Shown one piece after another: positions 27,044 to 34,857 of a stretch of 64,000 nt of DNA. Each line of letters begins with the position of its first letter. The stretch's first letter is position 1. The notes beneath the pieces were generated by a model. The model was given only the letters and a program-made list of their open reading frames with translations. It did not search any database and was not told where the DNA came from. Both the position numbers and the translations under genes were made by a program. The DNA comes from Janthinobacterium sp. GW456P (GTDB lineage Bacteria; Pseudomonadota; Gammaproteobacteria; Burkholderiales; Burkholderiaceae_D): positions 1-64,000 of the forward strand of contig NZ_NEHB01000024.1 of assembly GCF_002127655.1 (NCBI RefSeq), given 5' to 3'.

Positions 27044-27763
27044 TTAGGCGAAACTTCCGGCGAATTGATAGCGGTGCCCGGGATGCCACATGGTGGCGAT
27101 CGAGGCGATCTTGCCGCCCGAGCGCGTCTGGCGGCGCAGCACCAGGCAGGCCTGTTTCGTGTCGATGGCCAGCATTTCGGCGATGTCGCGCGGCGCCGAC
27201 AGCGCTTCGATGCTGTAGGTGGCCCCTTGCAGGGGCGCGGCCGCCATCAGGTATTCGTTCGGCGTGATGCTGGAAAAGTCCTGCGTCATATAGTCGGGCG
27301 CGCACTCGGGATTGACCCAGCGGTCTTCCACCTGGATCGGCACGCCGTTTTCAAAATGCACGATCAGCGAGTGGAACAGCGGGTGTTCCGGCGGCAGGCC
27401 GAATTGCTTGGCCAGCAAATCCGAGGCTTTCGTACGTTCCAGCAATTGCAGGCTGCTGCGGTGGATATGTCCGCGCGCCCGCACTTCATCGGCGATACTC
27501 TTGATTTCCAACAAGGTCGCCTGGTATTTTTGCTGCGCCACATACGTGCCGGAACCCTGGCGCCGCGTCAGCACCTGTTCGCTGGTCAGTTCGCGCACGG
27601 CGCGGTTGACCGTCATGCGCGAGACGCCGAATTGCTTCACCAGCGCTTGCTCGGATGGAATCACGTCGCCTTCCTTCCAGCGTCCGGCGGCGATGCCGGC
27701 CAGCAGAAAATCCTTGATGCGCTGGAAAATGGGCGTATTTTCTTGTGTATTGTGATCGTCCAA
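27044..27763 (-). CDS. hutC: Histidine utilization repressor, GntR/HutC family
   Basis: A transcription factor of 239 residues. The N-terminal GntR winged helix-turn-helix contains PIFQRIKDFL, IPSEQALVKQFGVSRMTVNRAVRELTSE and the wing RRQGSGTYVA. The C-terminal UTRA effector domain (ADEVRARGHIHRS to the end) binds urocanate in HutC. The ending SGGKIASIATMWHPGHRYQFAG is close to the HutC type. I chose a TTG start at 27763 because GGAG sits eight bases upstream. It is 8.9 kb from hutU; an operator matching HutC lies in the hutU promoter. Confidence 0.85.
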   Translation of the reverse strand: MDDHNTQENTPIFQRIKDFLLAGIAAGRWKEGDVIPSEQALVKQFGVSRMTVNRAVRELTSEQVLTRRQGSGTYVAQQKYQATLLEIKSIADEVRARGHIHRSSLQLLERTKASDLLAKQFGLPPEHPLFHSLIVHFENGVPIQVEDRWVNPECAPDYMTQDFSSITPNEYLMAAAPLQGATYSIEALSAPRDIAEMLAIDTKQACLVLRRQTRSGGKIASIATMWHPGHRYQFAGSFA

Positions 27764-27944
27764 TGCGGTTTCTCCGGGGCGCGGGCAGGGCGCGCCGCCG
27801 GCTGGAGGCGCGATGGCCGATTTTAGCACCGAGCACGCCGCCTGCCGCCAGCCTTTTTTCGAATTCAAAAGCAAGCGCCGGAGTGTGGCGTGCACCGGTG
27901 CCGGCTATGCTGGCTACTTGTTATTGACCTGCACGGAGTTCGCC

Positions 27945-29000
27945 ATGGAACACGCTTACCTGACTGACGATGAACGCTGGGACGCCCTGCAGCGGCGCGC
28001 GCCCGACGCCGACGGCGCCTTTTATTACTCGGTGCGCACGACGGGCGTATATTGCCGTCCGTCCTGCGCCGCGCGTCCCGCCTTGCGCCGCAACGTGGCC
28101 TTCCACGCCACGTGCGAGCAGGCGGAGGCGGCCGGTTTCCGCCCTTGCCTGCGCTGCAAACCGAACTTGCCGCCCCTGGCCCAGCGCCAGGCGGCCATCG
28201 TGGCCGACATCTGCCGTTTGATCGACGCCAGCGACGAGCTGCCCGACCTGGATGCGCTGGCGCAGGCGGCCGGCATGAGCCGCTTTCACTTCCATCGCGT
28301 CTTCAAGGCGCACACGGGCATCACGCCGAAAGCCTATGCGGCGGCGCGGCGCGGCGAGCGCCTGAAGGCCGGCTTGCAGGGCGCGGCGAACGTCACGCAA
28401 ACCTTGTATGCGGCCGGCTTCAATTCCAGCGGCCGCCTGTACGCCGCCACGCCTGGCTTGCTGGGCATGACGCCGGGCGCATTCCGTGCCGGCGGCAGTG
28501 GCGCCGTGATCCGCTTCGCCATCGCGCAGTGTTCGCTGGGCGCCCTCCTCGTAGCCAGTACGGAGAAGGGCATCTGCGCGATCTTGATCGACGACGACCC
28601 GGAAGTGCTGCTGCGCGACTTGCAGGACCGCTTTCCGCAAGCCGAGCTGCGCGGTGCCGAGCCCGACTATGAACAGACGGTGGCGCAGGTGGTGGGACTG
28701 GTCGAGGCGCCGGGCCTGGGCCTGGACTTGCCGCTCGACGTGCGCGGCACGGTGTTCCAGCAGCGCGTATGGCAAGCCTTGCGCGAGATTCCCGCCGGCA
28801 GCACCGTCAGCTATGCCGAGCTGGCCCGCCGCATCGGCGCGCCGAAAGGCGCGCGCGCCGTGGCGGGCGCCTGCGCCGCCAATGCGCTGGCCGTCGCCAT
28901 CCCCTGCCACCGGGTCGTGCGCAACGATGGCGCGCTGTCCGGCTACCGCTGGGGCGTGGAACGCAAGCAGGCGCTGCTGGAACGCGAGGGCGAGCGGTGA
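27945..29000 (+). CDS. ada: Ada: methylphosphotriester sensor and O6-methylguanine-DNA methyltransferase
   Basis: A bifunctional alkylation-repair enzyme and activator, 351 residues. Zinc/acceptor cysteines lie in GVYCRPSC and FRPCLRCKP (about 28-70). An AraC-type helix-turn-helix follows (LDALAQAAGMSRFHFHRVFKAHTGITPKAY). The C-terminal methyltransferase has the PCHRVV active site near 321-326 and GYRWG after it. Start at 27945, with CGGAG upstream. The 2OG-oxygenase gene overlaps its stop codon. I found no clear Ada box upstream. Confidence 0.95.
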   Translation: MEHAYLTDDERWDALQRRAPDADGAFYYSVRTTGVYCRPSCAARPALRRNVAFHATCEQAEAAGFRPCLRCKPNLPPLAQRQAAIVADICRLIDASDELPDLDALAQAAGMSRFHFHRVFKAHTGITPKAYAAARRGERLKAGLQGAANVTQTLYAAGFNSSGRLYAATPGLLGMTPGAFRAGGSGAVIRFAIAQCSLGALLVASTEKGICAILIDDDPEVLLRDLQDRFPQAELRGAEPDYEQTVAQVVGLVEAPGLGLDLPLDVRGTVFQQRVWQALREIPAGSTVSYAELARRIGAPKGARAVAGACAANALAVAIPCHRVVRNDGALSGYRWGVERKQALLEREGER

Positions 29001-29686
29001 GGGCGCTCGACTGGCGGCAGCTCGAGGAGGAGCTGAACCGGTACGGCTGCGCCGTCGTGCCGCGCTTGCTCAATCCCGCGCAGTGCGCGGCGCTGACGGC
29101 GCAGTATGGCGATGCGTCGCGTTTTCGCAGCAGGGTGGTGATGCAGCGCCATGGCTTCGGCCAGGGCGAGTACCAGTACTGGGCGCATCCGCTGCCGGAC
29201 CTGGTGGCCGCCTTGCGCGAACAGTTCTATGGGCCGCTGGCGACGATTGCCAACCGCTGGCACGCCAGCATGGGCCTGGACGCGCGCTTTCCGTCCAGCC
29301 ACGCCGATTTTCTCGCGCGCTGCCATGCGGCGGGGCAGACGCGGCCCACGCCCTTGCTCTTGCGCTATCGCGAGGGCGATTACAACTGCCTGCACCAGGA
29401 CCTGTATGGCGAGCACGTGTTTCCGCTGCAGCTGGCCGTTCTGCTGTCGCGCCCGCAAGACGATTTCACGGGCGGCGAGTTCGTGCTGACGGAGCAGCGC
29501 CCGCGCATGCAGTCGCGCGCCGAAGTCGTGCCCCTGGCGCAGGGTGACGCCGTGATCTTTCCCGTGGCGCTGCGCCCCGTCAACGGCACGCGGGGCAGTT
29601 ACCGCGTCAACATGCGCTATGGCGTGTCGCGCCTGCGCTCGGGCACGCGCCACACCCTGGGCATCATTTTTCATGATGCGAGCTGA
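28997..29686 (+). CDS. 2OG-Fe(II) oxygenase-like protein, coupled to ada
   Basis: A 229-residue protein whose GTG start overlaps the ada TGA (GTGA). The first metal pair is seen in CLHQDLYG (His133, Asp135) in a jelly-roll context (PLLLRYREGDYN before it, LQLAVLLS after it). The 2OG-binding arginine fits R218 in RSGTRHTLGIIFH. The position ten residues before it, where prolyl-hydroxylase-type enzymes have the second iron histidine, is Tyr208 (NMRYGVSR). Coupling to ada suggests a role in alkylation damage. Activity is uncertain because of the missing histidine. Confidence 0.75.
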   Translation: MRALDWRQLEEELNRYGCAVVPRLLNPAQCAALTAQYGDASRFRSRVVMQRHGFGQGEYQYWAHPLPDLVAALREQFYGPLATIANRWHASMGLDARFPSSHADFLARCHAAGQTRPTPLLLRYREGDYNCLHQDLYGEHVFPLQLAVLLSRPQDDFTGGEFVLTEQRPRMQSRAEVVPLAQGDAVIFPVALRPVNGTRGSYRVNMRYGVSRLRSGTRHTLGIIFHDAS

Positions 29687-29760
29687 ACGGTAGGTGCGGC
29701 GCTTGAGTTTCCGCAATTACATGGCATGATGGCTCACCTTGTCACTCTTTCATTTCTGCC

Positions 29761-31440
29761 ATGTCCGCGTTGCTCCGCCTGTTGTGCCTGTTGACGATCT
29801 TTCTGCTGCCCGCAGCCCACGCGGACGAGGGCGCATCCTCGCTCGTTGCGGAAGCCGCGACCGCCATCGCGCCGTCGCAGGCTGCCATCGTCAAGACGGC
29901 GCCGCTGATGTTTGCCAACCGCAAGGTCTTCGTCTTCCGCGCCGCGCTGGCCGGCTATCCGCCCGATGAACGGGCCATCGGCGCGCAGCGCCGCCTGGAA
30001 AGCGTGCTGGCGAAAAACGGTCCCTTGCAGGCGAGCACGCGGATCATTCCCGAAGGCACGCAAGTGCTGCTCGATGGCGTGCAACTGTTCGTCGTCGTGC
30101 CTGGCGACGTCAACTTGCTGGCCGGCGACACGACGGAAAGCGTGGCGAAAACGGCGGCCGGCGAGTTGAGCAAGGCCGTGGCTGACTATCGCGAACAGGG
30201 CAGCTGGCGCTACCTGGCGATCGCCGCCGCCGTGTGCGCGGCCGCCACCCTCGTGTTCTGGCTGGTGTGGATGGGTCTGACGCGCTTTTACCGCTGGGCC
30301 AAGCGCCGCAGCGGCATCCTGCTGGCCTCGCGCCTGCGCGACGTGCGCCTGAAGAATGTGCGCGTGCTCGACGCCGAACACTACATCGCCTTCGCGTATC
30401 AACTGCTGAGCGCCGTGCTGTGGGGCTTGCGCCTGATGGCCACCTATCTGTGGGCCGCCTTCGTGCTGGGCCGCCTGCCCTACACGCGCTCCTGGGGCGA
30501 AAGCCTGAGCGGCTATCTGTTCGACGTGGCTGCCGATGTTTTCCACGCCATCATCGGCGCCTTGCCGGGGCTGGTGCTGGTATGCGTGATCTTCGCCATC
30601 GCGCGCCTGATCGCCGCCACGGCCGCCTCGCTGTTCAAGCGCGTGGAAAGCGGCGAATTGCAGATCGGCTGGCTAGACAAGGATACGGCCCTGCCCACGC
30701 GCCGCATCGCCAGCGTGGTGATCTGGCTGTTCGCGCTGGCCATGGCGTATCCGTACCTGCCCGGTTCGCACACGGCCGCCTTCCAGGGACTTTCCGTGCT
30801 GGTCGGCCTGATGGTGTCAATCGGCGCATCGAGCATCGTGGGCCAGGGCGCCAGCGGCCTGATCCTGATGTACACGCGCGCCCTGCGCAAGGGGGAATAT
30901 GTGCGCGTGGGCGACAGCGAAGGCACGGTGGTCGAGCTCGGTATGTTCGAGACGCGTTTGCGCACGGGACTCGGCGAGGAAGTCGCCTTGCCGAACGCCT
31001 GGGTGATGTCGCAAACGACAAAGAATTATTCGCGCGCCCAGCCCGGCGGCGGCTTCGTGCTCGACTCCACCGTCACCATCGGCTACGCCACGCCCTGGCG
31101 GCAAGTGCACGCCATGCTGGAACTGGCCGCCTCGCGCACGCCGGAACTGTCGACCACGCCGAAACCGTACGTGATGCAGCTGGCCTTGCAGGATTACTAC
31201 GTGCAATATCGTCTCGTCGCCTATGCCAGCGCCGAAGTCCCCCGCCAGCGTGCCGAAGTGCTGAACCGCTTGCACCAGAACATCATCGACGTCTTCAACG
31301 AATTCGACGTGCAGATCACCTCGCCGCACTATATCGACGACCCGAAAGAGTCGCACGTGGTGCCGCCCGGTGAATGGTTCCGGGCGCCGGCGAGGCGGGG
31401 GGAGGAAACGATTGAGGTGGTTCCGTCCAAGTCTTCTTGA
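29761..31440 (+). CDS. Mechanosensitive ion channel family protein (MscS-like)
   Basis: An inner-membrane channel protein of 559 residues with an N-terminal signal peptide (about 1-21) and a periplasmic domain to about 150. Four to five helices follow (about 155-180, 210-240, 260-285, 320-340), then the pore helix and beta domain: SIGASSIVGQGASGLILMYTRALRKGEYVRVGDSEGTVVELG. That segment is the MscS signature. The C-terminal alpha/beta region ends with a long basic/acidic tail. It protects against osmotic downshock in the family. Monocistronic; ATG at 29761. Confidence 0.9.
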   Translation: MSALLRLLCLLTIFLLPAAHADEGASSLVAEAATAIAPSQAAIVKTAPLMFANRKVFVFRAALAGYPPDERAIGAQRRLESVLAKNGPLQASTRIIPEGTQVLLDGVQLFVVVPGDVNLLAGDTTESVAKTAAGELSKAVADYREQGSWRYLAIAAAVCAAATLVFWLVWMGLTRFYRWAKRRSGILLASRLRDVRLKNVRVLDAEHYIAFAYQLLSAVLWGLRLMATYLWAAFVLGRLPYTRSWGESLSGYLFDVAADVFHAIIGALPGLVLVCVIFAIARLIAATAASLFKRVESGELQIGWLDKDTALPTRRIASVVIWLFALAMAYPYLPGSHTAAFQGLSVLVGLMVSIGASSIVGQGASGLILMYTRALRKGEYVRVGDSEGTVVELGMFETRLRTGLGEEVALPNAWVMSQTTKNYSRAQPGGGFVLDSTVTIGYATPWRQVHAMLELAASRTPELSTTPKPYVMQLALQDYYVQYRLVAYASAEVPRQRAEVLNRLHQNIIDVFNEFDVQITSPHYIDDPKESHVVPPGEWFRAPARRGEETIEVVPSKSS

Positions 31441-31482
31441 GCGCGAGGAGTGGTCTGTGCGTGACGGATGTCATGGCACGCG

Positions 31483-31986
31483 CTATCTTGGTTTTTCCTC
31501 GGGCGCACAAATATTTTTGCTATTTTTCAGCTGAATCACCTGGAAGCCTCCGGCGGGTGCCGTGAGCAGGCAGAAATCTGCCGAGTAGCGCGAAGTGGGA
31601 TCGGACGCGGATGGCGGCCGTCCCAGGAAGGATACGCCATACACTTTACCCGCAAGCAGCGGCGCGGCATCGCTGCTCTCGGCCCCCTCGGGAGCCTTGC
31701 CGTAGCGCACGCATCCCTTGTTTGGCAGACGATAGCTGGGGTCGCCAAATGAGGCATTGGGAAACATGACCGTCCATACATCTTTCCAGCCATTCGGCCC
31801 AGGTGTGCTGATCGTCAGCATCTTCAGGCTGACAGGCCCCCTTGAACGTTCCTCTTCAGTGGCAATCTTGAAGCAGGGCAGGCCCGCTTCCGTGATGACG
31901 GCGGCGCGGCCCATGCGCGACCATGCCGAGGCATCGATGGCCGTCAGGGTGGCAAGCAGGAATAACAGTGTGTGACGATATGGCAT
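31483..31986 (-). CDS. Secreted Cys-rich paralogue 1 (downstream of zincin)
   Basis: A 167-residue protein with an N-terminal signal peptide (about 1-20, LLFLLATLTAIDASA). Mature text shares a pattern with the next two genes: SRM..A, then PCFKI...EE, CVRYG.AP, L..GKVYGVSFLGRPPSASDPTSRY..DFC and a final C. Four shared cysteine positions suggest two disulfides and periplasmic location. The start has AGGA upstream. Function unknown; position beside a toxin-like zincin suggests immunity. Confidence 0.65.
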   Translation of the reverse strand: MPYRHTLLFLLATLTAIDASAWSRMGRAAVITEAGLPCFKIATEEERSRGPVSLKMLTISTPGPNGWKDVWTVMFPNASFGDPSYRLPNKGCVRYGKAPEGAESSDAAPLLAGKVYGVSFLGRPPSASDPTSRYSADFCLLTAPAGGFQVIQLKNSKNICAPEEKPR

Positions 31987-31999
31987 GGTGATCCTCGCA

Positions 32000-32509
32000 C
32001 TATCTGATGAGCAAATGTTCCGGGCAACTATCCTGTTTCCACGCTGGCGTGTCGCTGCCAATGGCGATGATTTTTCGTTCACCAGTGGCCGTGGCTACTA
32101 TGCAAAACTTTCCCATGTAGCCATAGGTGGGGTCGGAAGGATCATTTGGTCTTCCATTGAGGAAAATGCTGTAGACCCGTCCTGTTTGCAGTTGAGGGGC
32201 GGGCATGCCGTTCGCTCCCTGGGGAAGGTCACCATACCGAAGGCAGCTTTTTGACGAGAGCGGTACTTTTTTTCCACCAGTCATATAAAAACTCCACATA
32301 CCAACGACGGGCTTTTCTGACAGGTCTGAAATGCTGAGTGCTCCCAGGAGTGGCTGGCCGTTACGTTTCTCTTCCGTTTGTGAGATTGTGAAGCAGGGCG
32401 TGCCATTCACTGAATTGATTTCAGCATCGGCGATGCGTGATGTTGCACAGGCATGCAGGCTGAGGAACATGAGGAGTCTGAACAGGGCATTCTGCTGCAA
32501 GGAGATCAT
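32000..32509 (-). CDS. Secreted Cys-rich paralogue 2 (downstream of zincin)
   Basis: A 169-residue homologue of its two neighbours. The signal segment is ALFRLLMFLSLHACATS. It shares SRIADAEI, GTPCFTISQTEEKRNG, CLRYGDLP and LQTGRVYSIFLNGRPNDPSDPTYGYMGKFC. AGGAAAAAC precedes the ATG at 32509. The cysteine in SLHACATS could be a lipobox, but the preceding residues are not ideal. It lies 13 bases upstream of paralogue 1 and seven bases downstream of paralogue 3, so the three form one transcription unit. Lower GC than the window average. Confidence 0.65.
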   Translation of the reverse strand: MISLQQNALFRLLMFLSLHACATSRIADAEINSVNGTPCFTISQTEEKRNGQPLLGALSISDLSEKPVVGMWSFYMTGGKKVPLSSKSCLRYGDLPQGANGMPAPQLQTGRVYSIFLNGRPNDPSDPTYGYMGKFCIVATATGERKIIAIGSDTPAWKQDSCPEHLLIR

Positions 32510-32516
32510 GTTTTTC

Positions 32517-33050
32517 CTATTTCTGAACGGGGCAGATTTCATCTATCCAGGCTTGGCTATCGCTGTCGATAAGAAGAATCTTGCGCTCACCGGAGATACC
32601 TGTCATCAAGCAAAATTTCCCGACGTAACCGCGAGTAGGATCTGAAGGATCGGCTGGCCCACCGTTCAGGAAGACGTCATACATGCGCCCCGTTTTCAGC
32701 GGCGGAGCTTTGGGTGGCTTGACCTCTGCCGTTGCTGGAGCAAGCCCATACAAAAGGCAGGACTTGGCATGCACAGGGATAGTTGCTGTGCCCGGTAAAA
32801 GAAAAGACCATACTTTGACTGCAGGCTTGACGGATACATCTGTCAGTACGACCGCACTAATCTGCGGAACCCCGTTGCGTGCTCCTTCCTTTTCAGAAAT
32901 AGAGAAACAGGGAATGCCGTTTTTTAGCTGTACTTCCGCGTATGCCATGCGGGACATGCCGAAAGCGTCATGGTATGTCAAACAAAGGCTCGTGCTCAGC
33001 ATTACGGCCGGGCAGATTTGCCTTGCTTTTCCTATCTTTGAAAAAATCAT
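32517..33050 (-). CDS. Secreted Cys-rich paralogue 3, overlapping the zincin 3' end
   Basis: A 177-residue homologue. The N-terminus has a basic n-region (FSKIGKARQ) and a hydrophobic segment (ICPAVMLSTSLCL). It shares SRMAYAEVQ, IPCFSISEKEGARNG, CLLYGLAP, LKTGRMYDVFLNGGPADPSDPTRGYVGKFC and a C-terminal C. I set the start at 33050 because AGAGG lies six bases upstream. That start lies inside the zincin gene, an 83-base overlap in another frame, which argues for translational coupling. It is the first candidate partner of the zincin. Confidence 0.65.
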   Translation of the reverse strand: MIFSKIGKARQICPAVMLSTSLCLTYHDAFGMSRMAYAEVQLKNGIPCFSISEKEGARNGVPQISAVVLTDVSVKPAVKVWSFLLPGTATIPVHAKSCLLYGLAPATAEVKPPKAPPLKTGRMYDVFLNGGPADPSDPTRGYVGKFCLMTGISGERKILLIDSDSQAWIDEICPVQK

Positions 33051-34038
33051 GTAATACCTCTTCATAAAGTTGTAGGGAGTGTTGATATTTCGGTTGGCGC
33101 ATTGCGTCTGGATCTTTTAAATACTTCAGTGTGTGATAGTCTGCGAGCAGGTCACCTTGTGCTTCCATGTTGTAATCCGATAATTTTTTCTTCGGTAGTA
33201 GTACATACTTGTAATCCAAACCTAGCCTGACAAGTCCCCGTATCGCCACTGGATAATTCAATTGATGCTGCCAAACATGCACCATTTCATGCATGAACCA
33301 GTTTTTTGGCCTTGGCTTTTCCTTTGAAAAATCTTCTCGAAATTCCGACTCATGAAAGTAAATCTCCCCATCCGGCGTCATGGCCACGTTCTTCGGCTGT
33401 AAACCGAACCACAAATACGGTTCGCCATGCACCTTGACCTTGCCGTAGTCGATCGCGTCCTGGAACAGCATCCACGCCATGTCGATCTCGCCACTGGTCA
33501 GCGGGCGAACCTTGTCCTTGACTTTGACCAGTTTGACGGACGAACCGACGTCCTTGTCGGTCGTCTTGACGCCATCGAGCTGGACGACCTTGACGGCTGG
33601 CGCCGCGTGTTTCGGGGCGTTGGCGCAGCACGGCGATTTGTCCGCGTGGGGCAGGAATTCGGTCTGGGTAATCACTGCTTCCTGCTTGCTGGCCACGCGC
33701 CCCGTGCGTCCCTTCGCATCCGTCGTCCCCGTCCACGTTTCGCCATTGCTCAAGGTGAGCCGGTAGTCGGCGTGCGCAAGCGGCACCTTGTTTTGCGAGA
33801 CGAATTCCAGCTGTTCGTCGTAGCCGCAGCATCAGCATTCGTCGGGCTGGCCGGCCAGGCGGTGCAGTTCGCAGCCGCTTGTCGCGTTGCGCAGGGTGGC
33901 GCCCAGCACGGGCTGGCCATCGGCGCTGAAGGTGACGATCATGCTGTCGAAGCGCGCGCCGAAGCTGTTCTTGTAGTGCGTGACGAGCTTGAAGAACACG
34001 TCGCAGCCGGTGGTGCTGATGACATGGTGCCTGGCCAT
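32968..34038 (-). pseudogene. Zincin metallopeptidase, T6SS-effector-like, interrupted by one in-frame TGA
   Basis: A single frame of 357 codons interrupted by TGA at codon 69 (33834-33832), which lies between two Cys codons. The start at 34038 has GGAG six bases upstream; the second half has no good ribosome site. After the stop comes YDEQLEFVSQNKVPLAHADYRLTLSNG, like the linker domain of type VI effectors. Zinc motif HEMVH (about 250-254) with NMEAQGD (Glu about 292) as third ligand. The text GLQPKNVAMTPDGEIYFH and KKLSDYNMEAQGD matches proteins labelled Vgr-related. It may be a decayed gene, a sequencing error, or a split gene. Confidence 0.7.
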
Positions 34039-34171
34039 GGAGGGCTCCGCGATAAAACGCCAGCGTAGGCCAGCGGCGGCGGGGAGGTATTGACTGGGCG
34101 CAAGGCTTGGGTGCTTGCGTTAAGATGCCGGGCGTCGCAATAAAAAGATACAACGAACAGAAAGAGAACCC

Positions 34172-34786
34172 ATGTCCAGCGCCCCCCATACTGAAGCATC
34201 GCAAGCCGCCCGCAGTCTGGCCGCCGCCCTGATCGGCGACCCGTTTTACCGCGCCGTCACGGTGGCGTGCGGCGAGGACGAGGTGGCGCGGCTGGAAATG
34301 CTGGTGACTTATTTTGCGCTGGCGCTGGCCGAAGGCCGGCAGGCGGGCCGCGTCGACCTGACTGATGACGGGGGCAGTGGCGCCGCCATCTGGACAACGG
34401 ATACGCCGGTAGCCGAGCGCCAGGCCGCGTACGCGCAGCGCGAAGACGCCTTGCGCATGCTACTGGGGGAGCGCGGCTTTGCACACTTTTCGGCCATCGT
34501 CGAAAACATGGAGCACGCGCTGGCATCGCACGACTTGGGCGCGGCCTGGTATTTGTCGATCGCCGGCATCGCCCCGGACGCGCAGGGGCGGGGACTGGGC
34601 GTGTCCGTGCTGGCGCCGGGGCTGGCGGCCGTCGATGCGGCGGGCGCCGCGTGCTTCCTGGAGACCTACAACGAACGCAGCCTGCCGTTTTATGCCCGGA
34701 TGGGCTTCGCGGTGGCGGGGCGTTACGCGGAAGCCGTCACGGGTTGCGATTACTGGCTGATGCTGCGGCAACCCACTGCTGCCTGA
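34172..34786 (+). CDS. GNAT family N-acetyltransferase
   Basis: A cytoplasmic acetyl-CoA-dependent acyltransferase of 204 residues. The cofactor region is AWYLSIAGIAPDAQGRGLGVSVLAPGL (Q-G-R-G-x-G), followed by CFLETYNERSLPFYARMGFAVAG, the usual substrate/cofactor strand and helix. Acceptor unknown. It lies divergent from the zincin module with its own leader; a ribosome site (AAAGAG) precedes the ATG. Confidence 0.85.
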   Translation: MSSAPHTEASQAARSLAAALIGDPFYRAVTVACGEDEVARLEMLVTYFALALAEGRQAGRVDLTDDGGSGAAIWTTDTPVAERQAAYAQREDALRMLLGERGFAHFSAIVENMEHALASHDLGAAWYLSIAGIAPDAQGRGLGVSVLAPGLAAVDAAGAACFLETYNERSLPFYARMGFAVAGRYAEAVTGCDYWLMLRQPTAA

Positions 34787-34857
34787 TTGACCATTTTGCC
34801 AATTTCTATACACTCGTCTTTTCGCTCATTGACTGAATAAAAGACCTGGAGATGGAA

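Noticed and set aside
27860-27944. Ada box upstream of ada
   Set aside because: A stretch resembling AAAGC-AAGCGC is present near 27868, but it does not match the consensus well enough to claim.
33832-33834. TGA in the zincin gene as selenocysteine codon
   Set aside because: No obvious SECIS-like hairpin directly downstream, and zincins are not known selenoproteins; mutation or sequencing error is simpler.
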